NCBI RefSeq assembly: GCF_016735585.2
Contig: NZ_JAERSE020000002.1
Span: forward strand, 806,001 to 870,000
DNA: 64,000 bases
From: Chryseobacterium tagetis
Lineage (GTDB): Bacteria; Bacteroidota; Bacteroidia; Flavobacteriales; Weeksellaceae
Direction: 5' to 3'
Program-made: the position numbers and the translations under genes
Part shown: positions 7,414 through 15,499 of the stretch, in pieces
Position numbering within the stretch: position 1 is the first letter of the stretch
Layout of the letters: each line of letters begins with the position of its first letter
Notes under the pieces: model-generated
Database searches by the model: none
What the model was told of the DNA's origin: nothing
Seen by the model: the letters and a program-made list of their open reading frames with translations, nothing else

Positions 7414-7693
7414 TTACAGATATCAGATAATCATAAACCATTTGGTGCTGATCGTCACTTAACTTAGCTTTTGGAGCCATTCTGCTTAAGGTTTTTATCC
7501 ACCCTTGATCGTCGTGTTTTGCAGGATCTGGTAATTTGTGACACCTGTTGCACGAGTTTTCGAAAATGGTTTTTCCCTGTGCCAATTGTTCGGTTGAAGT
7601 GTATTTAGGTCCGGTTACGGCCACACTTTTCGGTCCGCACGATATAACCATCGTTGCAGAAGCCAGGATCATTCCCAAAATTAATTTTTTCAT
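7403..7693 (-). CDS. Monoheme cytochrome c lipoprotein (paralog 1)
   Basis: The 96-residue product starts at the ATG at 7693, which opens a good lipoprotein signal (MKKLILGMILASATMVISCG, lipobox ending at Cys). The mature part has one CNRCH heme-binding motif and a downstream RMAPKAKL whose methionine is the probable axial ligand. It should be anchored to a membrane and carry electrons or act as a small heme protein. It is a close paralog of the next gene (7717-8010), sharing EQLAQGKTIFENSC and KLPDP, so the pair arose by tandem duplication. No partner enzyme is adjacent. Confidence 0.85.
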   Translation of the reverse strand: MKKLILGMILASATMVISCGPKSVAVTGPKYTSTEQLAQGKTIFENSCNRCHKLPDPAKHDDQGWIKTLSRMAPKAKLSDDQHQMVYDYLISVNKK

Positions 7694-7716
7694 AATAATA
7701 TCATGTTTGAAGTGAA

Positions 7717-8010
7717 TTATTTCTTCACAGATACGATATAATCGTAAACCCACTGATGTTGATCATCGGTAAGTTTCGCTTTTGGAGCCATCGAATTCAT
7801 GATTCCAACCCATTGTACGGAGTTGTGAGATGTCGGATCTGGTAATTTGTGGCATCTTCCGCATGAATTTTCGAAGATGGTTTTTCCCTGTGCGATCTGT
7901 TCCGGAGTAGAAGTAGGCGCTGATGGAGTTGCAGTGGCTACTGGTGCTTTTGTTGTACAAGAAACTACTAAAAGAGTAGCAAATGAAGCTATAGCAATGA
8001 TTTTTTTCAT
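7717..8010 (-). CDS. Monoheme cytochrome c lipoprotein (paralog 2)
   Basis: A 97-residue product with a lipoprotein signal (MKKIIAIASFATLLVVSC), an alanine/threonine/proline-rich spacer, a CGRCH heme site and NSMAPKAKLTDDQHQWVYDY matching the neighbouring paralog. It lies 23 bp upstream of the other copy on the same strand, so the two are probably one transcript. The spacer differs most between copies. A periplasmic or membrane-anchored electron carrier is the likely role. Confidence 0.85.
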   Translation of the reverse strand: MKKIIAIASFATLLVVSCTTKAPVATATPSAPTSTPEQIAQGKTIFENSCGRCHKLPDPTSHNSVQWVGIMNSMAPKAKLTDDQHQWVYDYIVSVKK

Positions 8011-8189
8011 ATTTATTACCTTTGAATAGTAACAAATGTAGCTAATTTCGTTTTTGGTTGATGAAAACGCTCGTAGTTTTAATTTAGAAGAAATAAAAAT
8101 TACAAAACAGCAGACTAATGAATCATTACCTGATTATATGATATTTCAGTAAACAATTATAAAAATTGTCTGCCAAAGTAAATTAACTA

Positions 8190-8220
8190 TTGACCGATCA
8201 TTGTTTAATCCTTATTTTTG
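8190..8220 (+). promoter_or_regulatory. Promoter of meaB, implying a leaderless or nearly leaderless mRNA
   Basis: TTG at 8190-8192 and TATTTTTG at 8213-8220 are spaced by 20 nt, matching the Bacteroidetes -33/-7 consensus. Transcription would start about 6-7 nt later, at or next to the meaB ATG at 8226. Confidence 0.55.
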
Positions 8221-8225
8221 AATCG

Positions 8226-9221
8226 ATGAAATTTTCTACAGAAGAGCTTTTTGACGGGATACGATTAGGAAATAAACGCCTGATTGCAAAAGCGATTACC
8301 TTGGTTGAAAGCAAAAAATCCGAGCATAGAATACAGGCTGAAGAATTATTAAAAAAAATCATGCCTTTTACCGGTAAATCCATTCGTGTGGGAATCACCG
8401 GAGTTCCGGGAGCCGGAAAATCAACTTTTATAGAAAATTTTGGGAGGTTGGCTATTTCCAACGGTAAAAAAGTGGCTGTTTTAGCTATCGATCCAAGTTC
8501 CGCAATCAATAAAGGAAGTATTTTAGGAGATAAAACCAGGATGGAGGAACTGGCAAAAGAAGAAAATGCCTTTATCCGCCCTTCTCCAAGTTCAGGATTT
8601 TTAGGAGGTGTTGCGAATACAACTTTTGAGACGATGATGATCTGTGAAGCAGCAGGTTATGACTATATTTTAATAGAAACTGTTGGTGTAGGACAGTCTG
8701 AAGTATTGGTTGCAGATATTACTGATGTCTTTTTATTTTTGAAAATCATAGGAGGAGGAGATGAGCTTCAGGGAATTAAAAGAGGCATCATGGAAATGGT
8801 AGATGTTATTTTTATTAATAAGGTTGATGCTGATAATCTCCAGAAAGCAAAAAATACCAAATTAGAACTAAAAAGAGCCTTAGATTTCATTCCTCCCAAA
8901 GAAAAAAACTGGAAAATTCCTGTTCTGCTTGGTTCTGCGTTGAATAATGAAGGGTTAGGAGAGGTTTTTGAAAAAATCAATGAATTTATTGATCTTAAAA
9001 AGAAAACCGAAAGATTCGAGGAAGTAAGAGTTCAACAGGCTGAAAAACGTTTTGAATACTGGGTTCAGGAGTATATTCTGGCTATGATGAAAAGAGATAA
9101 TTCCGTGGAAGAAGCGTATATTGAACATAAAAAAAATGCTTCAGCGATGGTTTCAAATCCAAGTACCGAAGCAAAATTATTTGTTGAAAAGTTTTTAAGG
9201 GATTCGAGATCCGAGTTTTGA
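8226..9221 (+). CDS. meaB: Methylmalonyl-CoA mutase-associated GTPase MeaB
   Basis: A 331-residue G3E-family GTPase that protects and reloads the cobalamin of methylmalonyl-CoA mutase. The start at ATG 8226 sits just downstream of a -7 element; the upstream in-frame start at 8190 would lie inside that promoter. Visible motifs are Walker A GVPGAGKST, the switch region with DPSS, LIETVGVGQSE, and the base-recognition NKVDADN. The C-terminal helix (LFVEKFLRDSRSEF) is the dimerisation arm, and its last codons run into short GAGATTCCGAG-type direct repeats. The mutase large subunit lies about 7 kb upstream on the same strand. Confidence 0.95.
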   Translation: MKFSTEELFDGIRLGNKRLIAKAITLVESKKSEHRIQAEELLKKIMPFTGKSIRVGITGVPGAGKSTFIENFGRLAISNGKKVAVLAIDPSSAINKGSILGDKTRMEELAKEENAFIRPSPSSGFLGGVANTTFETMMICEAAGYDYILIETVGVGQSEVLVADITDVFLFLKIIGGGDELQGIKRGIMEMVDVIFINKVDADNLQKAKNTKLELKRALDFIPPKEKNWKIPVLLGSALNNEGLGEVFEKINEFIDLKKKTERFEEVRVQQAEKRFEYWVQEYILAMMKRDNSVEEAYIEHKKNASAMVSNPSTEAKLFVEKFLRDSRSEF

Positions 9222-9288
9222 GATTCCGAGATTATTTAAATCTGTTTTATCACTTGTTGCGTATCATCAGACTCCCAAAAAATTTCCT

Positions 9289-9843
9289 TTAAAGCTTTTC
9301 TTTTTCCTGAGTTTTTTCTTCGTTTTTAGAAATGTATCCGTCATAAGAAATAGGCTGTCTGTCATTGCCTTTTATTGAAGTAAATGCTTTCCCGTTTTTA
9401 TAAACCTCCATTACGATCTCATCTACATTGTTTACATCTTTTGGTTTAATTCTGATAATCCAGGTTCCTTTTTTATTCTGAGATTTATTTATCGTGAAAT
9501 CTTTTGAGGTAAATCTATAGCTGTTTTTCTCATTATTTCCATAAGATGGATTAAAAACTCTTCCAAAATAAGGGAGAACCGACTCTAGCTTATCACCTTT
9601 TATATCAATAGAATAATATCCGCCTGTAAGATCCAGAATTCTTGTAGAAGTAGAATTAGGCATTGAGTTCATGACATTGATCACATCATAATTCGTGGGG
9701 TTTGCCCTTTCTGCATGAAATGAAAAATCTTGTGAGTTTACAAGTGCTGTAACTGTTTGAGAATCCATTCCCGTTTGAGAAGAGCAGCTTTGAAAAATAA
9801 ACAGAAACCCTAGAATAGAGAGTATTGAAATATACTTTTTCAT
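9289..9843 (-). CDS. DUF4251-type lipoprotein
   Basis: A 184-residue product from the ATG at 9843, which opens a lipoprotein signal (MKKYISILSILGFLFIFQSC). After it come QDFSFHAERANPT and LPYFGRVFNPSYG, the pattern of the Bacteroidetes DUF4251 family, then a beta-rich region ending in a charged tail (EEKTQEKEKL). Function is unknown; a periplasm-facing lipoprotein is likely. It is divergent from the M48 protease gene, sharing the 110-bp space between them. Confidence 0.7.
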   Translation of the reverse strand: MKKYISILSILGFLFIFQSCSSQTGMDSQTVTALVNSQDFSFHAERANPTNYDVINVMNSMPNSTSTRILDLTGGYYSIDIKGDKLESVLPYFGRVFNPSYGNNEKNSYRFTSKDFTINKSQNKKGTWIIRIKPKDVNNVDEIVMEVYKNGKAFTSIKGNDRQPISYDGYISKNEEKTQEKEKL

Positions 9844-9953
9844 GATAGCAAAATAATTATTAAATTTAAATAGCAAAATGTATGCAAATATATTCCTTCT
9901 AAAACTTTTTGGAATAGAAATTGTAAATGTTGAATTATTTAACACTCGAAACT

Positions 9954-10760
9954 ATGAAAATTACGCAATTATTAGGAATAGGAGCTATTGCTCTGTTAGC
10001 TGTAGCCTGTACTACAAACCCAATTACGGGGCGATCTTCATTGCAGATTGCAGATAATTCTGAAATTATGACAATGTCTGCACAGGAATATAAAACGACA
10101 TTAGGCAAATCTAAAGTAATTACTGGTACTACGGATGCAAAAAGAGTGGTAAATGTAGGGACAAGAATTAAGGCCGCTGCAGAAAAATATTATGCAAGTA
10201 TTGGAAGAAGTGCTGATTTGGCAAGTTATAACTGGGAGTTTAATCTTTTACAAAGCAGTGAACTGAACGCTTGGTGTATGCCCGGTGGAAAAGTAGCTGT
10301 ATATACAGGAATTTTGCCGATCACAAAAAATGATAACGGGCTTGCTGTAGTAATGGGACATGAGGTATCTCACGCATTGGCAGGTCACGGAAATGAAAGA
10401 ATTTCTCAGGCGATGGTTGCGCAATACGGTGGGCAGATTTTAGGAGGAACTATTTCTAATGCGCAATGGGCGAGTATTTTTGAAAAAGCTTATCCTATCG
10501 GTTCACAAGTAGCGTTGTTAAAATATGGTAGAAATCAGGAATCTGAAGCGGATAAAATGGGATTATATCTCATGGGAATGGCGGGATATGACCCAAGAGA
10601 GGCAATTCCTTTCTGGAACAGAATGGAGGCGGCTTCTACAGGAGCAAAACAACCGGAATTCCTTTCTACCCACCCGAATCCCGAAACCCGAATTTCAGAT
10701 ATCAATAAAGACTTACCAAAAGCTTTAGAGTATTATAAAGCGGCAGGTGGAAAAATATAA
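9954..10760 (+). CDS. M48-family zinc metalloprotease lipoprotein
   Basis: A 268-residue protein whose ATG at 9954 begins a lipoprotein signal (MKITQLLGIGAIALLAVACT). It contains the zinc motif GHEVSHALAGH, then ESEADKMGLYLMGMAGYDPREA with the third zinc ligand, and STHPNPETRI near the C terminus, the standard M48 LoiP/YcaL/BepA-like arrangement. It is expected to degrade misfolded envelope proteins from the inner leaflet of the outer membrane or the periplasm. Its length and motif spacing are normal for the single-domain members. Confidence 0.93.
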   Translation: MKITQLLGIGAIALLAVACTTNPITGRSSLQIADNSEIMTMSAQEYKTTLGKSKVITGTTDAKRVVNVGTRIKAAAEKYYASIGRSADLASYNWEFNLLQSSELNAWCMPGGKVAVYTGILPITKNDNGLAVVMGHEVSHALAGHGNERISQAMVAQYGGQILGGTISNAQWASIFEKAYPIGSQVALLKYGRNQESEADKMGLYLMGMAGYDPREAIPFWNRMEAASTGAKQPEFLSTHPNPETRISDINKDLPKALEYYKAAGGKI

Positions 10761-10783
10761 CGATATGAATTTTTAATCTTGAT

Positions 10784-10824
10784 AAAGTCTTGTTGAATTT
10801 TAGTAAATTTGATAAGACTTTTTT
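10784..10824 (+). terminator. Candidate terminator after the M48 gene
   Basis: AAAGTCTT (10784-10791) pairs with AAGACTTT (10814-10821), followed by a short T run. The 22-nt loop makes it weaker than the other terminators in the window. Confidence 0.45.
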
Positions 10825-10855
10825 AGTTACCCAATCATTAAATATAATAAACACT

Positions 10856-11170
10856 ATGAAGAATTTATCTATTACAGGGATCATACTTTTGGCATTATCT
10901 GTACTTTTATTCTATTTAACATCACCTAATTTTACGGTGAATGATTTACAAATGTCTCACATTATGGGGATTCTGGGAGGTATTGGAATTGGGTTGATTA
11001 TTGGTGGAATACTTGGTTATATGAGTAAAGGAAGTGCTATAAAAGCAGAACAAAAAAGAAAAGAATTCAAACAATTGCAAAAAGATAAAGAAGAATTGGA
11101 AAAACAGGCCAACGAGCTCGCAAAACGAGAAGCTGAGTTTCATTCTCAAAATCAAAATCCTCAAATCTAA
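10856..11170 (+). CDS. Small membrane protein with a coiled-coil tail
   Basis: A 104-residue product from ATG 10856; the upstream in-frame ATG at 10790 overlaps a terminator-like hairpin. Two membrane segments are visible (IILLALSVLLFYLTS and ILGGIGIGLIIGGILGYM), followed by a charged helix (EQKRKEFKQLQKDKEELEKQ) that looks like a coiled coil. I recognise no family. A hairpin with a T run ends the gene at about 11155-11186. Confidence 0.7.
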   Translation: MKNLSITGIILLALSVLLFYLTSPNFTVNDLQMSHIMGILGGIGIGLIIGGILGYMSKGSAIKAEQKRKEFKQLQKDKEELEKQANELAKREAEFHSQNQNPQI

Positions 11171-11186
11171 TGATCTGAGGATTTTT
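11155..11186 (+). terminator. Intrinsic terminator after the small membrane protein
   Basis: AATCCTCA near the stop codon pairs with TGAGGATT, followed by T5. The gene end is within the stem. Confidence 0.7.
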
Positions 11187-11209
11187 TATAGTTGTTATTT
11201 TCGATGAAT

Positions 11210-11821
11210 CTAGAACTTGTATCCAACTCCTACCATAAACAGATTAGGTCGGTTGTCATATCTTATTTCCTCCCCTGATACACTGCTGATGAATTTTCTC
11301 TCGTCTTTACTGAAAGCGCCTTCATATTTAGCATTTAAAATCAGTTTTTTAATCTCCAGCTGAGCTCCGAATTGGTATCCAACTGTGAAATTATCTCTTG
11401 CATTTTCTTTAAAGTCGTTGAAGGTATCTTCTTTGCTTAAATTGTAGCTTGCAACAGGTCCTATGAAAACTCCGAGCATATCTCCCAACACTTTGTGACC
11501 TACAAGAACAGGTAGATCTATACGGCTGCTTTTGATATCAAAAGTTGTATTGGCTGTAGTAAATTCGTTTTTAAAATTGGTATAATATAGTTCCGGCATC
11601 AAGAAGAATGAAGCAGGAAGGCTGGCTTTCAATGAAAGACCAACGTTGAAACCTACATTATTTTTTCCTTCGCCGTCGATAGCATCATTTACTGTCCCTT
11701 TTATGTTTTTCCAAGAAGGAGAACCTGTCGGAAAAATTAAATTAGCTTTACCCGCAAGAGAAATCTGTGCCGAAGCGAACATAGAAAACCCTATAAGTGC
11801 GATACTAAGAATTCGTTTCAT
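11210..11821 (-). CDS. Outer-membrane beta-barrel protein
   Basis: A 203-residue product with a cleavable signal peptide (MKRILSIALIGFSMFASAQ). Alternating amphipathic strands follow (NVGFNVGLSLKASLP, FLMPELYYTNFK, YQFGAQLEIKKLILNAKYEGAF), ending in GVGYKF with a terminal Phe, the outer-membrane insertion signal. It matches the small Bacteroidetes porin-like barrel family. It overlaps the upstream mlaF-like gene by 17 bp, so it is probably translated from the same mRNA as the Mla-type ABC subunits and may act with them. Confidence 0.82.
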   Translation of the reverse strand: MKRILSIALIGFSMFASAQISLAGKANLIFPTGSPSWKNIKGTVNDAIDGEGKNNVGFNVGLSLKASLPASFFLMPELYYTNFKNEFTTANTTFDIKSSRIDLPVLVGHKVLGDMLGVFIGPVASYNLSKEDTFNDFKENARDNFTVGYQFGAQLEIKKLILNAKYEGAFSKDERKFISSVSGEEIRYDNRPNLFMVGVGYKF

Positions 11822-12620
11822 TATCGTCTATTTTTGTGATTGTATTTTCAATAGTTTTATTATTTTCAAGCATATATTCTCTCAGCTCTTTAAATAGTTC
11901 TGAAGAATAAACGAAATCGATAAGATTTTTATTGCCTGCCGTAATCAGGATATCCTTATTACCTTCCCATTCTTTTATTCCTAATCTCAGATATACAATT
12001 TTCTCGCCAATCGTCATCACCGAGTTCATATCATGCGTATTAATAATCGTTGTGGTGTTATATTCTTTGGTGATTTCTAACAAAAGATCATCAATTACAT
12101 TAGAAGTATACGGGTCAAGACCGGAATTGGGCTCGTCACAGAAAAGATATTTCGGGTGATTTACAATTGCTCTTGCAATTGCCACACGCTTCTGCATTCC
12201 TCCGGAAATTTCAGAGGGAAATTTTCTGTTTGCTTTATCTAAATGTACTCTTCCGATTACCTCAAAAACCCTTCTCTTCTTTTCTCTGAAAGTAAGGTTT
12301 GTAAACATATCCAGCGGAAACATGATGTTTTCTTCCACCGTTAAAGAGTCAAATAAAGCACTTCCCTGAAATACCGTTCCGATTTCTGAGCGAAGTTGGA
12401 GTTTCTCTTCTCTATTCATTACATTAATGTTTCTGCCGTCGAACAGGATTTCTCCTGAAGTCGGTTGGTAAACATTCAATAAACTTTTAAGAAAAACTGT
12501 TTTCCCTGAACCACTCTGCCCGATAATTAAGTTTACTTTTCCTTTATCAAAAGAGGTTGAAATTCCTTTAAGTACTTCAACTTCATCAAAACTTTTCTTT
12601 AAATTTTTTACCTCAATCAT
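11805..12620 (-). CDS. MlaF-type ABC transporter ATPase (lipid trafficking)
   Basis: A 271-residue ATPase from the ATG at 12620, which overlaps the stop codon of the permease by one base. Walker A is GQSGSGKT, the signature is SGGMQKRVAIARA and Walker B is YLFCDEPNSGLDP. The GMQKR form of the signature is typical of MlaF, which drives phospholipid transport between inner and outer membranes together with MlaE and an MCE protein. A likely MCE partner is encoded at 29975, far from this operon. Confidence 0.9.
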   Translation of the reverse strand: MIEVKNLKKSFDEVEVLKGISTSFDKGKVNLIIGQSGSGKTVFLKSLLNVYQPTSGEILFDGRNINVMNREEKLQLRSEIGTVFQGSALFDSLTVEENIMFPLDMFTNLTFREKKRRVFEVIGRVHLDKANRKFPSEISGGMQKRVAIARAIVNHPKYLFCDEPNSGLDPYTSNVIDDLLLEITKEYNTTTIINTHDMNSVMTIGEKIVYLRLGIKEWEGNKDILITAGNKNLIDFVYSSELFKELREYMLENNKTIENTITKIDDNETNS

Positions 12621-13372
12621 TAGCTTAATATTAATTGGGTTAATAGCAACTCGGAAAGGATAATGAAAACCATAGTCCAAACCACGGCTTGTGTACTTGC
12701 TCTACCCACTTCCAGTGAACCTCCTTTTACATTGTATCCGAAATAGGACGGAACGCTTGCAATAATGAAAGCAAAAACAAGAGTTTTAGCAAATGCATAA
12801 TAGATGAAAAGATTGGGCATATACATCTGAATTCCTATGATATAATCATTGGTCGTCCAGTTCCCTGTCAAAATTCCGGCTATATAACCGCCACCAATAC
12901 CAAACACGATACTGATCGCAATTAATAAAGGATTAAAAATAACACAGGCAATTATTTTAGGAAAGATCAGGAAGTTCGGGGAGTTTACACCCATAATATC
13001 CAAAGCATCAATCTGCTCGGAAACCCTCATTGTTCCTATACTTGAAGCGATGTATGAACCTACTTTTCCTGCTAAAATCAAACTGATGATGGTGGGAGCA
13101 AATTCCAGCACTAAAACTGCTTTTGTTGCATACCCTACAAATGAAGGAGGAATCGGGAAAGATGAAGCATCAAAATTATTGAACATCTGAATCGCAACTA
13201 CCGCCCCGACAAATATGGATGTAAAGATAACCAACCCGAATGAGTTGACTCCCAAATCATTGATTTCTCTCATTAACAGCTTCCAAAAAACCCTCATTTT
13301 CTGAGGTTTCTGGATAGATTTACCTAGAAGGATAATGTATTCTCCTACTGCTGTAAAAAACTTTTTTAACAT
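12620..13372 (-). CDS. MlaE-type ABC transporter permease
   Basis: A 250-residue integral membrane protein with about five hydrophobic segments. The conserved MlaE motif SEQIDALDIMGVNSPNFLIFPK is clear, as is the preceding glycine-rich LAGKVGSYIASSIGTM. It forms the inner-membrane channel of the phospholipid transporter. The stop codon overlaps the ATG of the ATPase gene, indicating translational coupling. No small MlaB-type STAS subunit is visible nearby. Confidence 0.92.
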   Translation of the reverse strand: MLKKFFTAVGEYIILLGKSIQKPQKMRVFWKLLMREINDLGVNSFGLVIFTSIFVGAVVAIQMFNNFDASSFPIPPSFVGYATKAVLVLEFAPTIISLILAGKVGSYIASSIGTMRVSEQIDALDIMGVNSPNFLIFPKIIACVIFNPLLIAISIVFGIGGGYIAGILTGNWTTNDYIIGIQMYMPNLFIYYAFAKTLVFAFIIASVPSYFGYNVKGGSLEVGRASTQAVVWTMVFIILSELLLTQLILS

Positions 13373-13465
13373 TCTGCTAAATTAGACTTTTTTTATTTAA
13401 TTAGATGAAGATTATAGCTACGTTTAGGCTTAGTTTAATGTTAAAATTAAGTCTAAATTCATCTT

Positions 13466-14827
13466 CTATTTTGCTTTTTTATCTCCGGTTATTACCAGTA
13501 TTATGGTTTTTAATATAATGACCAAATCAAGAACAAAGCTCCAGTTTCTTACATAATAGGCATCTGCCAAAGCTCGTTTTTTCATTTCTACTTCTCTGTC
13601 TCCGGAATCTCCTCTTAAACCGTTTACCTGTGCCAAACCTGTAATTCCTGGACTAGCCATGCTTCTTACACTGTATCTTCCGATTTTGGGTTTGTAATAG
13701 TCATCCACCGCCAACATATGAGGACGAGGTCCGACAACAGACATTTCACCTTTTAAAACATTCAAAAACTGAGGCATTTCATCCAGGCTGGTTTTTCTTA
13801 AAAAATTTCCGAATCTTGTAATACGGGAATCGTTTTCTGCAGTAACCTTTGTAGCAGAATCATCATTTACCACCATTGTACGGAACTTGAGACAGTTGAA
13901 AACTTCTTCATGAAACCCATATCTTCTCTGAATAAAAAAAACGGGTCCTTTTGAGCTGGTTTTAATTAAAATGGCAATAATCGGGAAAAGCCAGGAACAG
14001 ATACCCACTAAAATTATAACTGAAAAAAGGATGTCAAATATTCTTTTTAACGAAAAGTTGAAATAATTGTCCAGCGGATAAGAAGTCTGATGAAGAACCG
14101 GCTGATTTTCAATGTATCCCAAATCATATAAAAACCAATCGTTCTGTGATATATTCGGAATGAGTGAAATGTGAACTTTATTTGCTTCAGCAAGTTTGAA
14201 AATATGATCTTCCGTAACTTTATCAAAAGTTGTTTCTAATGGTAAAAATAACGTATGAATGCCATTTTTTTTCCAAAAAAGCTGAAGTTCTTCAATTTTG
14301 ACTGTCTCATTTTGGAGTTCAAAAATTTTGTAACCAAAGTCTTTTCTTTCTTCTAAAATGTTTTTAAGAACTTTCGTAGAGCCGTTTTCATTAAGAAACA
14401 TGACGTTTCTATTATTGATTCCTAAAGACCGTAAATATTTAATGATAAAATAGATAAGAGATCTTGTAAGAACAATAAAAAAGAAAAGATAAAGGGAAAG
14501 CCACGATAATTCTGACCCGAAAAACTGATTGTTACTTACTTTTCTTATGAGCACCAACCCAATAACAAACAAAATGAAATGAGTGATGAGTCGCTCTATA
14601 AAGGTTGTGTACGTAATGTTTCTCCGGATATTATAGATCTGTGTTCTACCGCTCAGCAAAACCCAGAAAGAGACAAGCAGAAGTAATGGAAATGACCAAA
14701 CTTCGTTATTTTGCATCAAATCTGCATTTCTCTCGGCAAAAAAGAATATAAATACACTTGCAATAACCAAAAGGTCAAGCAAAATGATTATTGTTTTTAA
14801 ATATCTAGAGTATCTTATTCTCTGCAT
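13466..14827 (-). CDS. Polyprenyl glycosylphosphotransferase (exopolysaccharide initiation)
   Basis: A 453-residue protein that attaches the first sugar-phosphate to undecaprenyl phosphate. Four N-terminal membrane helices and a degenerate nucleotide-binding-like middle precede the bacterial sugar transferase domain: KRIFDILFSVIILV, GPVFFIQRRYGF, FNCLKFRTM, RITRFGNFLRKTSLDEMPQFLN, VVGPRPHM and SPGITGLAQVNG. The full WbaP/WcaJ-type architecture and length are present. It probably supplies the polysaccharide pathway whose glycosyltransferase and flippase genes lie at 33813-36202. Confidence 0.92.
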   Translation of the reverse strand: MQRIRYSRYLKTIIILLDLLVIASVFIFFFAERNADLMQNNEVWSFPLLLLVSFWVLLSGRTQIYNIRRNITYTTFIERLITHFILFVIGLVLIRKVSNNQFFGSELSWLSLYLFFFIVLTRSLIYFIIKYLRSLGINNRNVMFLNENGSTKVLKNILEERKDFGYKIFELQNETVKIEELQLFWKKNGIHTLFLPLETTFDKVTEDHIFKLAEANKVHISLIPNISQNDWFLYDLGYIENQPVLHQTSYPLDNYFNFSLKRIFDILFSVIILVGICSWLFPIIAILIKTSSKGPVFFIQRRYGFHEEVFNCLKFRTMVVNDDSATKVTAENDSRITRFGNFLRKTSLDEMPQFLNVLKGEMSVVGPRPHMLAVDDYYKPKIGRYSVRSMASPGITGLAQVNGLRGDSGDREVEMKKRALADAYYVRNWSFVLDLVIILKTIILVITGDKKAK

Positions 14828-14862
14828 GGTTACAGAATAACTGAGGGCCTAAGATAATTATT

Positions 14863-15492
14863 TTACGGGATATTCAGATACTTGTGGGTCTGAACTGAAG
14901 CCCTCCATTCCGGGTTTTCTAAAATGAAGTCTGTGATTTTGGGGTACATTTCATCACGTTTGCTCCATTCACTCTGAAGATATAAAGTACAGTTTTCTGA
15001 AACTTTCGCAGCCTGTTCCTGAGCAAATTTAAAATCATTATTATTGAAAACAATTACTTTAAGCTCGTGAGCTTTCGCATAGATTTCTTCTTTTGGTAGC
15101 CCTGTTTTCTTTGGAGAAAGGGTAATCCAGTCGATATGTCCGCTCATAGGATAAGCTCCTGAAGTTTCAATATGAATGATGCATCCCAATTCTTTTAATT
15201 TGGATGTTAAAATATCAAGATTCCACATTAAAGGTTCTCCTCCTGTTAAAACAATTGTTTTACAGTGTTTTGCTGCAGCTTCTGCAATTTCTTCCGCATT
15301 CATTAATGGATGTAAGTTGGGATCCCAGCTTTCTTTTACATCACACCAGTGACACCCGACATCGCAACCACCCAATCTGATGAAATAGGCTGCTTTTCCG
15401 GTGTGTGCTCCTTCTCCCTGAAGAGTGTAAAAATGCTCCATCACAGGGAGCATTTTACCTTCTTTTAATAAAATATCTTCTTCTTTATTCAT
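14863..15492 (-). CDS. queE: 7-carboxy-7-deazaguanine synthase (queuosine pathway)
   Basis: A 209-residue radical SAM enzyme from the ATG at 15492. It makes 7-carboxy-7-deazaguanine for queuosine synthesis. Motifs are HFYTLQGEGAHTG, the cluster site GCDVGCHWCD (CxxxCxxC) and TGGEPLMW; the short length and GEG near the N terminus are diagnostic of QueE. A longer in-frame start at 15531 would overlap folD, so the internal ATG is preferred. It lies 8 bp after folD on the same strand. Confidence 0.94.
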   Translation of the reverse strand: MNKEEDILLKEGKMLPVMEHFYTLQGEGAHTGKAAYFIRLGGCDVGCHWCDVKESWDPNLHPLMNAEEIAEAAAKHCKTIVLTGGEPLMWNLDILTSKLKELGCIIHIETSGAYPMSGHIDWITLSPKKTGLPKEEIYAKAHELKVIVFNNNDFKFAQEQAAKVSENCTLYLQSEWSKRDEMYPKITDFILENPEWRASVQTHKYLNIP

Positions 15493-15499
15493 TTTAAAA

